IMG/VR virus record: IMGVR_UViG_3300029266_001015
Span: 1 to 22,220 of that record
Length of the DNA stretch: 22,220 nucleotides
Origin: a virus
Direction: 5' to 3' (one strand)
Shown here: positions 16,569 through 22,220 of the stretch, one piece after another
How the letters are laid out: the number at the start of each line of letters is the position of its first letter
Numbering within the stretch: the stretch's first letter is position 1
Program-made: the position numbers and the translations under genes
Notes under the pieces: generated by a model
The model's database searches: none
What the model saw: the letters and a program-made list of their open reading frames with translations, nothing else
Told to the model about the DNA's origin: nothing

Positions 16569-16976
16569 TTATTCTCCAATATTAAAATTAAATGTTAGTG
16601 TTTCAAAAGAATCAGGTTCTACTGATACTGAAAAGTCTATTGATACATCTACGATATTACTATCGTCTTGAACCACAACTATATCGTTTATGTTTATATA
16701 TGGTAACCAAAATGAAGTTGCGTCTCTAATAACTTCATCTATTTGATTCTGAACATCTGGTCCTTGTTCGAATAATACATCAGTTAATCTTGAACCAAAC
16801 TCAGGTTGCATAACTCTTTCACCTTTTGAAGTTAATAATAGATTTCTTAAATTAGCCTTTGCCTGTTCCAAGATAGTTTTTGTTTTATAAAAAAATCCCT
16901 GTGGACTATAATCTAATGGAAATCTAACTCCAATAAATATGTCATCATTATTATTTATTTCTCTTACACTTGCCAT
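16569..16976 (-). CDS. Baseplate wedge subunit, gp25-like
   Basis: A 135-residue protein. FIGVRFPLDYSPQGFFYKTK at 14-33 and ANLRNLLLTSKGERVMQPEF with GSRLTDVLFEQ at about 41-71 are hallmark segments of the gp25/W family (GPW_gp25). This family forms the core of the baseplate wedge and resembles a T6SS sheath initiator. Start ATG 16976 overlaps the stop of the upstream 159-residue gene as TAATG. There is no strong Shine-Dalgarno, so translational coupling is likely. Length is normal for the family. Confidence 0.9.
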   Translation of the reverse strand: MASVREINNNDDIFIGVRFPLDYSPQGFFYKTKTILEQAKANLRNLLLTSKGERVMQPEFGSRLTDVLFEQGPDVQNQIDEVIRDATSFWLPYININDIVVVQDDSNIVDVSIDFSVSVEPDSFETLTFNFNIGE

Positions 16977-17455
16977 TATGGTCTAAAGTTTTCACCCTTT
17001 TTCTTTTTGTTAATTGCTTTCATTAATCCAGAATAATCACGAGTTAATGCATTTTGAACACCTTCAGGAACTGAGTCTACATTTGCTCCTGCTTTTTTGA
17101 TTGTATCTACTGCTGCCATTTCTCGTGCTCGTTCTTTATTTTGAACTCCACCTAAATTACCATAACCCAATACTTCTGCCATATTCTCAGAACCTAAAAC
17201 ACCACCGCCCAATGATGGATACTCGTCAGTTTGACTTTTTCCCAAAGGATTTGTGTTGTTCAATACTTCGTTCAACGCTGTATTTTTGCTGTATTGTTTT
17301 TTAACTATTTGTTTTTTAGCTTTTGGTTTTGGTTTAGAAATTGTTTCTGATAAACTAATCTCTTTATCTTCGTTAATAAATATCTCTGTCATCTGTTTTT
17401 TAACTTCTTTACGGACAACTAATTCGATTATTTTTATTAAGTCTTTTTTCTTCAT
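16976..17455 (-). CDS. Small basic protein of the baseplate operon, unknown
   Basis: A 159-residue protein with a strong AGGAG site five bases before ATG 17455. Residues 1-30 are a charged amphipathic helix (KKKDLIKIIELVVRKEVKKQ), 35-60 a Lys/Pro-rich linker, and the C-terminal half is Gly/Asn-rich with LGGGVLGSENMAEVLGYGNL at about 83-102. There is no membrane segment or catalytic motif. Similar small helical proteins with such a start occur near hub and wedge genes of environmental T4-like phages. It is likely a hub-wedge linker or minor virion protein, by position only. Confidence 0.6.
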   Translation of the reverse strand: MKKKDLIKIIELVVRKEVKKQMTEIFINEDKEISLSETISKPKPKAKKQIVKKQYSKNTALNEVLNNTNPLGKSQTDEYPSLGGGVLGSENMAEVLGYGNLGGVQNKERAREMAAVDTIKKAGANVDSVPEGVQNALTRDYSGLMKAINKKKKGENFRP

Positions 17456-17477
17456 TACTACTCCTATTTAGTCTTGG

Positions 17478-19190
17478 TTATAAATTTTTTCCCATCGCAA
17501 TTAATTCTGCTATTATTGTCATCTGGTCTAATTTCTTACTATCCTGTTCTCTTTTCTTAGAACTCACTAATATTTCTCTAACTTGTGGTGAACCACCAAA
17601 GTCAAGATATCTTTTTACATCTTCAGTATCAGCACCATCCGATATAATATCTCTAATGTCTATCGAATCTAATGGTGGATTATTTGGGTCTGCCTCATAA
17701 GCATTAAGTGCTTCTAATATAGAATCGGTAGAACCACCACCACGTTGTATAGCATCAAATGCTGCACTTATTGCTTCGATTGCTACAAGTGAAGCAGCTG
17801 CTTGGACTTGAATGTTTTTAACTTTATTTTTTGCTTTATCAATGTCATCAAAAAATTCATCCCACTCTGGTGTTTCAAGAGTTTCTAAATCATTTAACCC
17901 GAGTGCTTCTTTAACCTCGTTTAAAGATACTGTTTTCCATTCTTTTAAATCTACCCACTCCATACTTAAAAACTTTTTTACTCGTTTTAGCTCTTTGTTA
18001 AAAAAATTAAAATCATTTAGGTGACCGAATAGGTTTAATGGATTTGGTGTACCTGGTGCTATTACGGGTGGTAATATTTTACTTGCCGCTGAAATTACTC
18101 CGTTGTTAATAGCTTCTATGGTTGGTTGTAATGCTTCTGCGTATGGTATAATGTTTGCTGGCAATAATTGTGTATCACCATCTACATCATTTAATTTTTT
18201 ACTTAAATCTTTTTTTACTCCATTGGAATAATCCGTTACCATTTCATTAGTTACTATACTGACTGAAGTATTATTTTTAATAGTAACATTTTCCCCTTTA
18301 ATAAATATTTTACCTTTTGCAAAAATACCAATGTCATTTGTTTTGGCATTCAAAACAATTCTATCAGAATCAAAAACAATTTGTGGTTTATCATAATCTA
18401 TATTAAATCCTCTAAATCCATCAATGCCCTCTGATTCAATACTACTTGCCTTTGGCCCCTCTGTAAAAGTGGGTTCTGAATAAACTATCTTTTCGTTAGT
18501 CGTCAGATAGATAGATGCTTTATCGACTTCGATATCTTCTCGACCACTTTTAACACCTGCAGCAATTTTTACATTAGGTGATGAACCAGTTCCAGCAGCT
18601 TGATTACTACCCAAATGAATTGAATTTCCAAACCTTCCTTGAATAATAGTATCCCCTTCATCAGGATAAAGTTTTTCGGGTAATACATCTTGAAAATATT
18701 CACCTTGTCTGAAATCTTTTAAATCTGCTTTAGCGTTTAATGTTGGGGTATCATCATCATCTAATGAATCAGTTTTGCTAACACCACTTATATTAAATTT
18801 ATCAAAGTTTACATTTGATAGAACATCGTTCAACTTACCAAAGTAATATCTATTGTTGTTAAATTCAAATCCAATTATGACTTCACCAATTACTGGATAT
18901 TGTAATATATTAGAATCTATTGGTAAAAACTCTTGCAATTCGGAAGCCCTATTACCTTGTTCTGAATATATATATCTACCAAGTATAGCACCTGGTTGTG
19001 ATGTTGATGTCTCATCAGTTACCTTATCTATTAACCTAAATGTATCCACAACTTCTACTGCTTCTAATTCATAGAATAAGTGTTCCACACCTATTTGCGC
19101 GAGTTTGTTTTTTAATCCATCACTCGTAAGTAATTGATTATCTAAAGGATTTGATTCTCCACCAGAACCCTTCTTAATAATGTGAGCCAT
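17478..19190 (-). CDS. Baseplate hub/tail spike protein, gp5-like OB-fold
   Basis: A 570-residue protein. Residues 45-130 (VEVVDTFRLIDK ... PVIGEVIIGFEFNNNRYYFG-KLND) look like the OB-fold of gp5/gpV/VgrG spikes. About 165-320 is a run of short beta repeats: DTIIQGRFGNSIHLGSNQ, then IYLTTNEKIVYSE and IGIFAKGKIFIKGENVTIKN. This resembles the beta-prism or helix of cell-puncturing spikes. The C-terminal 200 residues are helical and unrecognised. No lysozyme domain like that in T4 gp5 is seen. Start ATG 19190 overlaps the upstream stop as TAATG. Position before gp25 and gp6 supports the hub role. Confidence 0.72.
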   Translation of the reverse strand: MAHIIKKGSGGESNPLDNQLLTSDGLKNKLAQIGVEHLFYELEAVEVVDTFRLIDKVTDETSTSQPGAILGRYIYSEQGNRASELQEFLPIDSNILQYPVIGEVIIGFEFNNNRYYFGKLNDVLSNVNFDKFNISGVSKTDSLDDDDTPTLNAKADLKDFRQGEYFQDVLPEKLYPDEGDTIIQGRFGNSIHLGSNQAAGTGSSPNVKIAAGVKSGREDIEVDKASIYLTTNEKIVYSEPTFTEGPKASSIESEGIDGFRGFNIDYDKPQIVFDSDRIVLNAKTNDIGIFAKGKIFIKGENVTIKNNTSVSIVTNEMVTDYSNGVKKDLSKKLNDVDGDTQLLPANIIPYAEALQPTIEAINNGVISAASKILPPVIAPGTPNPLNLFGHLNDFNFFNKELKRVKKFLSMEWVDLKEWKTVSLNEVKEALGLNDLETLETPEWDEFFDDIDKAKNKVKNIQVQAAASLVAIEAISAAFDAIQRGGGSTDSILEALNAYEADPNNPPLDSIDIRDIISDGADTEDVKRYLDFGGSPQVREILVSSKKREQDSKKLDQMTIIAELIAMGKNL

Positions 19191-19579
19191 TAGTTTTCCA
19201 GTTTAATATCTTGAATAATTTCGTCTTGCTTGTTTTGTAACTCTTGAACATTTTCTTCTATTGCATCCATCAATTGTTCTTTTTCTGATTCGGATAAACC
19301 GAACTCGTCTCCATCAGCTGTTGCTCTTCCTTCAGCTGCTGTAATTCTTTGAACGATTGTTGCTAGTTTGACGAGTTGCTCATCGTTCTTTACATTAATT
19401 TCTAAATACTCTTTTAGCATAGGTATAATCTGAATAGCGCTATCTCCATCTTTAATAAACCCTACCACTTCTTTCATTAGAACTTCTAATTGTTTTTTAT
19501 TGGTATGAGAATTATCATAGATGTCTTTGAACACATCTCCGAGTGTTTTTCCTTTGAATATTTCGTAATCTGTTGACAT
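19190..19579 (-). CDS. Small acidic helical protein at the head of the baseplate operon
   Basis: A 129-residue, mostly helical, acidic protein. It has IFKGKTLGDVFKDIYDNSHT at about 7-26 and QLVKLATIVQRITAAEGRAT at about 78-97, a pattern I associate with conserved proteins of T4-like marine phages next to the hub gene. The C-terminal third is a Glu/Gln-rich coiled coil. It is the first gene of unit B and has no clear Shine-Dalgarno sequence, which sets it apart from most genes here. It is likely a minor virion or assembly protein. Confidence 0.65.
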   Translation of the reverse strand: MSTDYEIFKGKTLGDVFKDIYDNSHTNKKQLEVLMKEVVGFIKDGDSAIQIIPMLKEYLEINVKNDEQLVKLATIVQRITAAEGRATADGDEFGLSESEKEQLMDAIEENVQELQNKQDEIIQDIKLEN

Positions 19580-19744
19580 AATTTTGCTTAGTTTTGATTG
19601 TTTTTAATCTAATAATAAATAGGTAAATTTGAAAAAATAGGGATATATATTTATATACTCGTTGATTTTTGTTAGATTTGATGATAGTTATTATACGACT
19701 ACGGAATTTGTAGTCTTTTAGATGAATAAAAAGGGGAAACTAAA
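19580..19744. promoter_or_regulatory. Divergent promoter region
   Basis: This 165-base gap separates two divergent units. On the minus strand CCTATTTATTA (19613-19623) lies 34 bases before the start at 19579 and carries the TATTTATTA core seen before units C and D. Further out, 19648-19655 reads TATAAATA on the minus strand, the exact T4 late consensus, within the near-palindrome TATATATTTATATA (19644-19657) that could serve both directions. The plus-strand leader then holds a hairpin and an AGGGG ribosome-binding site. Which element is used cannot be decided from the sequence. Confidence 0.45.
19697..19719 (+). other. Leader hairpin followed by a T-run
   Basis: A 6-bp stem GACTAC/GTAGTC with a seven-base loop (19697-19715) is followed by TTTT, 26 bases upstream of the plus-strand start codon. 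It looks like a weak intrinsic terminator or attenuator, or a stabilising 5' structure. Stem length alone does not prove function. Confidence 0.4.
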
Positions 19745-19966
19745 ATGAAAAATACTATGGCAATGGTAGTAGATGTAGTAGCAGGTCTTAAAGATGTGTT
19801 ATTATCTATTATCGGTCTTGGGGTTCTCGTTCAACTGATTTTTGTTGGCGGGTTCTTCGGTATGGACATTATTGGTAATCTTATCGGTTTAGTGAATTTA
19901 TTTGCAACAAGTGGATTCGCTGGATTTATATCACTATTGGTGATATTAGGATTACTCAATAAGTAA
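19745..19966 (+). CDS. 73-residue membrane protein, only plus-strand gene
   Basis: Start ATG 19745 lies about nine bases after AGGGG. Residues 18-38 form one hydrophobic helix (VLLSIIGLGVLVQLIFVGGF) and about 57-71 a second, joined by DIIGNLIGLVNLFATS, which may lie at the membrane surface. The sequence is Gly- and aliphatic-rich, with few charges. It stands alone: a divergent promoter region is on its left, and a strong terminator 20 bases after its stop separates it from the convergent endonuclease VII-like gene. Size and two helices would suit a small holin or another inner-membrane protein. No other lysis gene is nearby, so this is a guess. Confidence 0.75.
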   Translation: MKNTMAMVVDVVAGLKDVLLSIIGLGVLVQLIFVGGFFGMDIIGNLIGLVNLFATSGFAGFISLLVILGLLNK

Positions 19967-19985
19967 AAGAAATAAAGGTGGAATT

Positions 19986-20017
19986 AAAAAAGGGCAATAG
20001 AAATATTGCCCTTTTTT
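19986..20017. terminator. Strong bidirectional intrinsic terminator
   Basis: An A6 tract, then an 8-bp stem GGGCAATA/TATTGCCC with a GAAA tetraloop, then a T6 tract. The A-tract becomes a U-run on the other strand, so it can stop both the plus-strand membrane-protein transcript and the convergent minus-strand transcript that ends with the nuclease gene at 20038. Confidence 0.92.
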
Positions 20018-20037
20018 GTTTTAGGTGAAATTGTTAT

Positions 20038-20424
20038 TTACTTCTGATTTTTGAGTTCGTGTCGTTTAAGATAATTAAATGCCTTAGATATTGATTTAAA
20101 GTCATCACCCAAAATACCTAATCCCTTATTACAATTCTGACATAACCAACCTCTAAATTCATTCGTTATTGGGTTATGGTCACAACACAATGCAAACTTT
20201 TTATAATTTTCTATACTACCAGGTGCACTACCACAAATCTCACATTCATTGGGAGCTGGTGGAGCATTCTTTTTTATCTCTTTGAGTATATTAGTTCTTT
20301 CTTTAATACAAGGTTTACATCTACCATCTAACCCATCGTACCTTGTAGGATGTTTCCAATATTGGTTGAGTGGTCTTTCTTTATTGCAATATATACACTT
20401 TTTTGTTTTATTGGCTACCCACAT
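20038..20424 (-). CDS. Endonuclease VII-like (gp49-type) Holliday-junction resolvase with extra zinc ribbon
   Basis: The frame can start at ATG 20436 (132 residues), but GGAG lies six bases before ATG 20424 and only weak signals precede 20436, so I chose 20424 (128 residues). In the longer numbering, C65-x2-C68, D86-H87 and C99-x2-C102-N103 (LCCDHNPITNEFRGWLCQNC) reproduce the zinc and catalytic Asp-His-Asn arrangement of the recombination endonuclease VII family. This family cleaves branched DNA before packaging. An N-terminal C14-x2-C17 ... C40-x2-C43 zinc ribbon is added. It follows the late sigma gene closely and ends at the terminator. A homing-type HNH enzyme is the alternative, but the family match favours endonuclease VII. 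Confidence 0.85.
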   Translation of the reverse strand: MWVANKTKKCIYCNKERPLNQYWKHPTRYDGLDGRCKPCIKERTNILKEIKKNAPPAPNECEICGSAPGSIENYKKFALCCDHNPITNEFRGWLCQNCNKGLGILGDDFKSISKAFNYLKRHELKNQK

Positions 20425-20444
20425 AGGATTCTCCATTTTTCTAT

Positions 20445-21170
20445 TTACAAGTTATCCCAACTGCCTGTAAACTTGGTTTCAATTGAACCCGTAGTTAGAT
20501 AATTGTGTTGTAGATTAACGTGATGTTTTTTCATCACATTCACGACACGAGTTATGTGTTGTGTATTTGAATTGGTCATTTCTCTAATCATAATGTATAG
20601 AGCTTTTTTATTGAAGTTATCAATATTCTCTCTATGTTCCATAAGATACAATACCGAATTAGCAACATCCATATCTTGCTTTCGTTTGAAAACCGTAGTC
20701 AAGTTGTTTGACCAATACTCAATAAACAAATCAAGATATTCTTTCTTTGCCGTAACTAAGTCAGCTCTTGTTGCTTCGGTAACTGGATTACGTTTGTAAT
20801 CAGTAACTTCCTCACTATCAGTTTGTTTCATCTTCTTGTAATTATTATTGTTGTGTAGAATCAAATAGTTCTTAGCAACAATACTAAAGTATGAGAATGC
20901 CTTTCCTTTACCTTCAGTAAATTTATGCATATTCATATATAGAAAACTAACTACTTCGTGTTTAACATCATCTGATGGGACATCAAAGTAATAAAACTTA
21001 AATGTATGAATGATATTCTCTGCCAGCTTTTCAAAGGCATTTCGGATATGTTCATTATAAATTCGTTCTCTCATATAAGGTCTGTCTTCCTTATTGTGAC
21101 GAATAATTGCATTTTCAGTATCTTGTGTGAAGTAATATCTCGGTGAACCTTTTTTTGCTTTTCTTGGCAT
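20445..21170 (-). CDS. Late-transcription sigma factor, gp55-like
   Basis: A 241-residue protein with start ATG 21170 after AAAGGA. Residues about 49-115 (AENIIHTFKFYYFDVPSDDV ... VVSFLYMNMHKFTEGKGKAF-SYFSIVAKNYLILHN) match the conserved core of gp55-type sigma factors of T4-like phages. In that core, an Asp-rich helix followed by GKAFSYFS and a polar Asn/Lys stretch corresponds to sigma region 2. These proteins replace the host sigma factor to read late promoters, in T4 together with the sliding clamp and gp33. It is longer than T4 gp55 (185 residues), with a helical C-terminal extension. Unit context: after a 1-base gap from the 85-residue gene. Confidence 0.85.
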   Translation of the reverse strand: MPRKAKKGSPRYYFTQDTENAIIRHNKEDRPYMRERIYNEHIRNAFEKLAENIIHTFKFYYFDVPSDDVKHEVVSFLYMNMHKFTEGKGKAFSYFSIVAKNYLILHNNNNYKKMKQTDSEEVTDYKRNPVTEATRADLVTAKKEYLDLFIEYWSNNLTTVFKRKQDMDVANSVLYLMEHRENIDNFNKKALYIMIREMTNSNTQHITRVVNVMKKHHVNLQHNYLTTGSIETKFTGSWDNL

Positions 21171-21171
21171 A

Positions 21172-21429
21172 CTATAATTCCTTTTCTGTTATTTCGTTTA
21201 ATTCATCTACGGTAGCTTTGATTGATTGAAATACAATTCCAACTTCATCATCTGCTTCAAAGTTTCCTTTGTCGTCTATCTGTTTTAATGTTGTCTGTGT
21301 ATCAATCACTCGTTGTGCATAATCTTCTATCCAAGTTTCCAATCGTTCAGTTTTTCTCGTTAAGTTAAATATAACATAACTTTCAACTAAAGTCAAGATA
21401 ATAAAAAAGATTAAAAAATAAATCATCAT
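21172..21429 (-). CDS. 85-residue membrane-anchored conserved phage protein
   Basis: Residues 3-22 are a single hydrophobic helix (IYFLIFFIILTLVESYVIFN). The rest is an acidic helical or coiled-coil domain with IDDKGNFEADDEVGIVFQSI at about 51-70, a motif I associate with small proteins of marine T4-like phages beside the late sigma gene. It overlaps the HD-domain gene by ATGA and ends one base before the sigma gene, so the three genes are co-translated. Function unknown. Confidence 0.75.
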   Translation of the reverse strand: MMIYFLIFFIILTLVESYVIFNLTRKTERLETWIEDYAQRVIDTQTTLKQIDDKGNFEADDEVGIVFQSIKATVDELNEITEKEL

Positions 21430-22208
21430 TTTGTTGCCTCCCCGAATAGTTCATTGAATATATCTTTCGCATCTGTTGACTTGGTAAACTTTTCCTTTAC
21501 CTCTTTATTAACTGCTGCTTTAATGTTCGTTACTGACTTTTGAACTTTTTGACTCTCTACGGCATCTCCTCTATCCCATTGATTACCTTCAATGTGAGTT
21601 GCCATCATATCTGCTTGGTGTAAGATGTAAGCAATATTACTTCTCAATCCAAAGTCTGGATTATATCCCATATAGTATTTTGAATTACCTTCTTCATATA
21701 ATCCGTCTGTTAATCTTAATCCAATAAACTCCCATTCTGACATAGGGATTTCAAAGTGTTGTAATATCCAACACGCTCTATCGGTTACGGTCATATATTG
21801 TAATTCTGAATTATGTGTAAATATCTCTCCACGATTCTTACGATGCCAATCTGATTCTTGTGGAACATAATAATCGTGTTTTAAGTTTCCAACTTTACCT
21901 AAGTCGTGATGTAGAGCTGCAAATACTAATTCTTCATTAGTAAAATTAATTGTTGCTCCATTTGATTCCCAAGTATCTCTTACTTGTTGCGCCATTTTTG
22001 TAACGTGTAATACGTGTTCTACATATCCACCCACCATAGCGTTATGAAAGTGTGCTCTACCACTTGCTGGCGCCACTACCATTCTATCTTCAAAATAATC
22101 ATACATCTTATTGAGTTTTTCTAATCTATCCCCCTCAAATGTATTGTTTATAATTGTTCGTAAGTCCGTCCAATTTTGTGTTATTTGTTGTTCTGTTAAT
22201 TGTTTCAT
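21426..22208 (-). CDS. HD-domain metal-dependent phosphohydrolase
   Basis: A 260-residue protein whose start ATG 22208 follows TAAGGAGAG. The HD signature is complete: H65 (GGYVEHVLHV), H100-H101-D102 (AALHHDLGKVG) and D200 (ILHQADMMATH). These would bind one or two metal ions and hydrolyse a phosphate ester. The substrate, probably a nucleotide or cyclic nucleotide, cannot be told. Related HD proteins occur in marine myoviruses, where they are thought to act in nucleotide metabolism or defence evasion. The upstream context lies outside the window. Confidence 0.85.
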   Translation of the reverse strand: MKQLTEQQITQNWTDLRTIINNTFEGDRLEKLNKMYDYFEDRMVVAPASGRAHFHNAMVGGYVEHVLHVTKMAQQVRDTWESNGATINFTNEELVFAALHHDLGKVGNLKHDYYVPQESDWHRKNRGEIFTHNSELQYMTVTDRACWILQHFEIPMSEWEFIGLRLTDGLYEEGNSKYYMGYNPDFGLRSNIAYILHQADMMATHIEGNQWDRGDAVESQKVQKSVTNIKAAVNKEVKEKFTKSTDAKDIFNELFGEATK

Positions 22209-22220
22209 TTACTCTCCTTA

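Noticed and set aside
19967-20037. tRNA or small RNA in the convergent gap
   Set aside because: The gap is filled by the terminator hairpin; no cloverleaf or other structure was seen.

Overview
The window reads as the late (structural) region of a large, AT-rich, contractile-tailed double-stranded DNA phage of the T4-like marine myovirus kind. The recognisable landmarks are a gp55-type late sigma factor, an endonuclease VII-type Holliday-junction resolvase, gp25 and gp6 baseplate wedge proteins, and an OB-fold hub/spike protein. All genes but one lie on the minus strand, with 1-4 base overlaps or gaps of about 10 bases, as in phage operons.

Layout from right to left, the direction of transcription. 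(A) 22208-20038: HD-domain phosphohydrolase, small membrane/coil protein, gp55-like late sigma factor, endonuclease VII-like nuclease. This unit ends at a strong bidirectional terminator (19986-20017). A single plus-strand gene for a 73-residue two-helix membrane protein (19745-19966) converges on the same terminator. (B) 19579-7736: baseplate operon in the order small acidic protein, hub/spike, linker protein, gp25, gp6, DNRLRE-like structural protein, two unknown structural proteins, and a 1362-residue protein with a tail-protein-I-like middle and a LamG-like domain. The order spike, gp25, gp6, I-like parallels V-W-J-I of P2-type phages. (C) 7656-4899: three virion proteins, two of which share a C-terminal domain. 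(D) 4820 to beyond the left edge: the unusual part. It holds a 983-residue secreted protein with a type IX secretion system (T9SS) C-terminal sorting domain and cohesin/dockerin-like modules, a coiled-coil protein with two hydrophobic segments, a PorV/PorQ-family outer-membrane barrel, an acidic cysteine-containing protein, a 27-residue peptide with nine cysteines encoded by a 15-bp tandem repeat, and the start of another gene.

The T9SS pieces point to a host in the Fibrobacterota-Chlorobiota-Bacteroidota (FCB) superphylum. Most starts carry clear Shine-Dalgarno sequences, which is atypical for Bacteroidota and fits other T9SS-bearing lineages better, such as Marinimicrobia (SAR406). This host assignment is an inference.

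The most novel reading is that unit D is a phage-borne surface-display cassette. In this reading the phage supplies both a sorted cargo and a PorV/PorQ-like barrel that could receive it at the host outer membrane, expressed late together with virion genes. The intergenic gaps before units B, C and D share the motif TATTTATTA 34-55 bases upstream of the start codon (an identical 11-mer before C and D). It is a candidate promoter for the gp55-like sigma factor. No lysozyme domain, endolysin or tRNA gene was recognised in the window.
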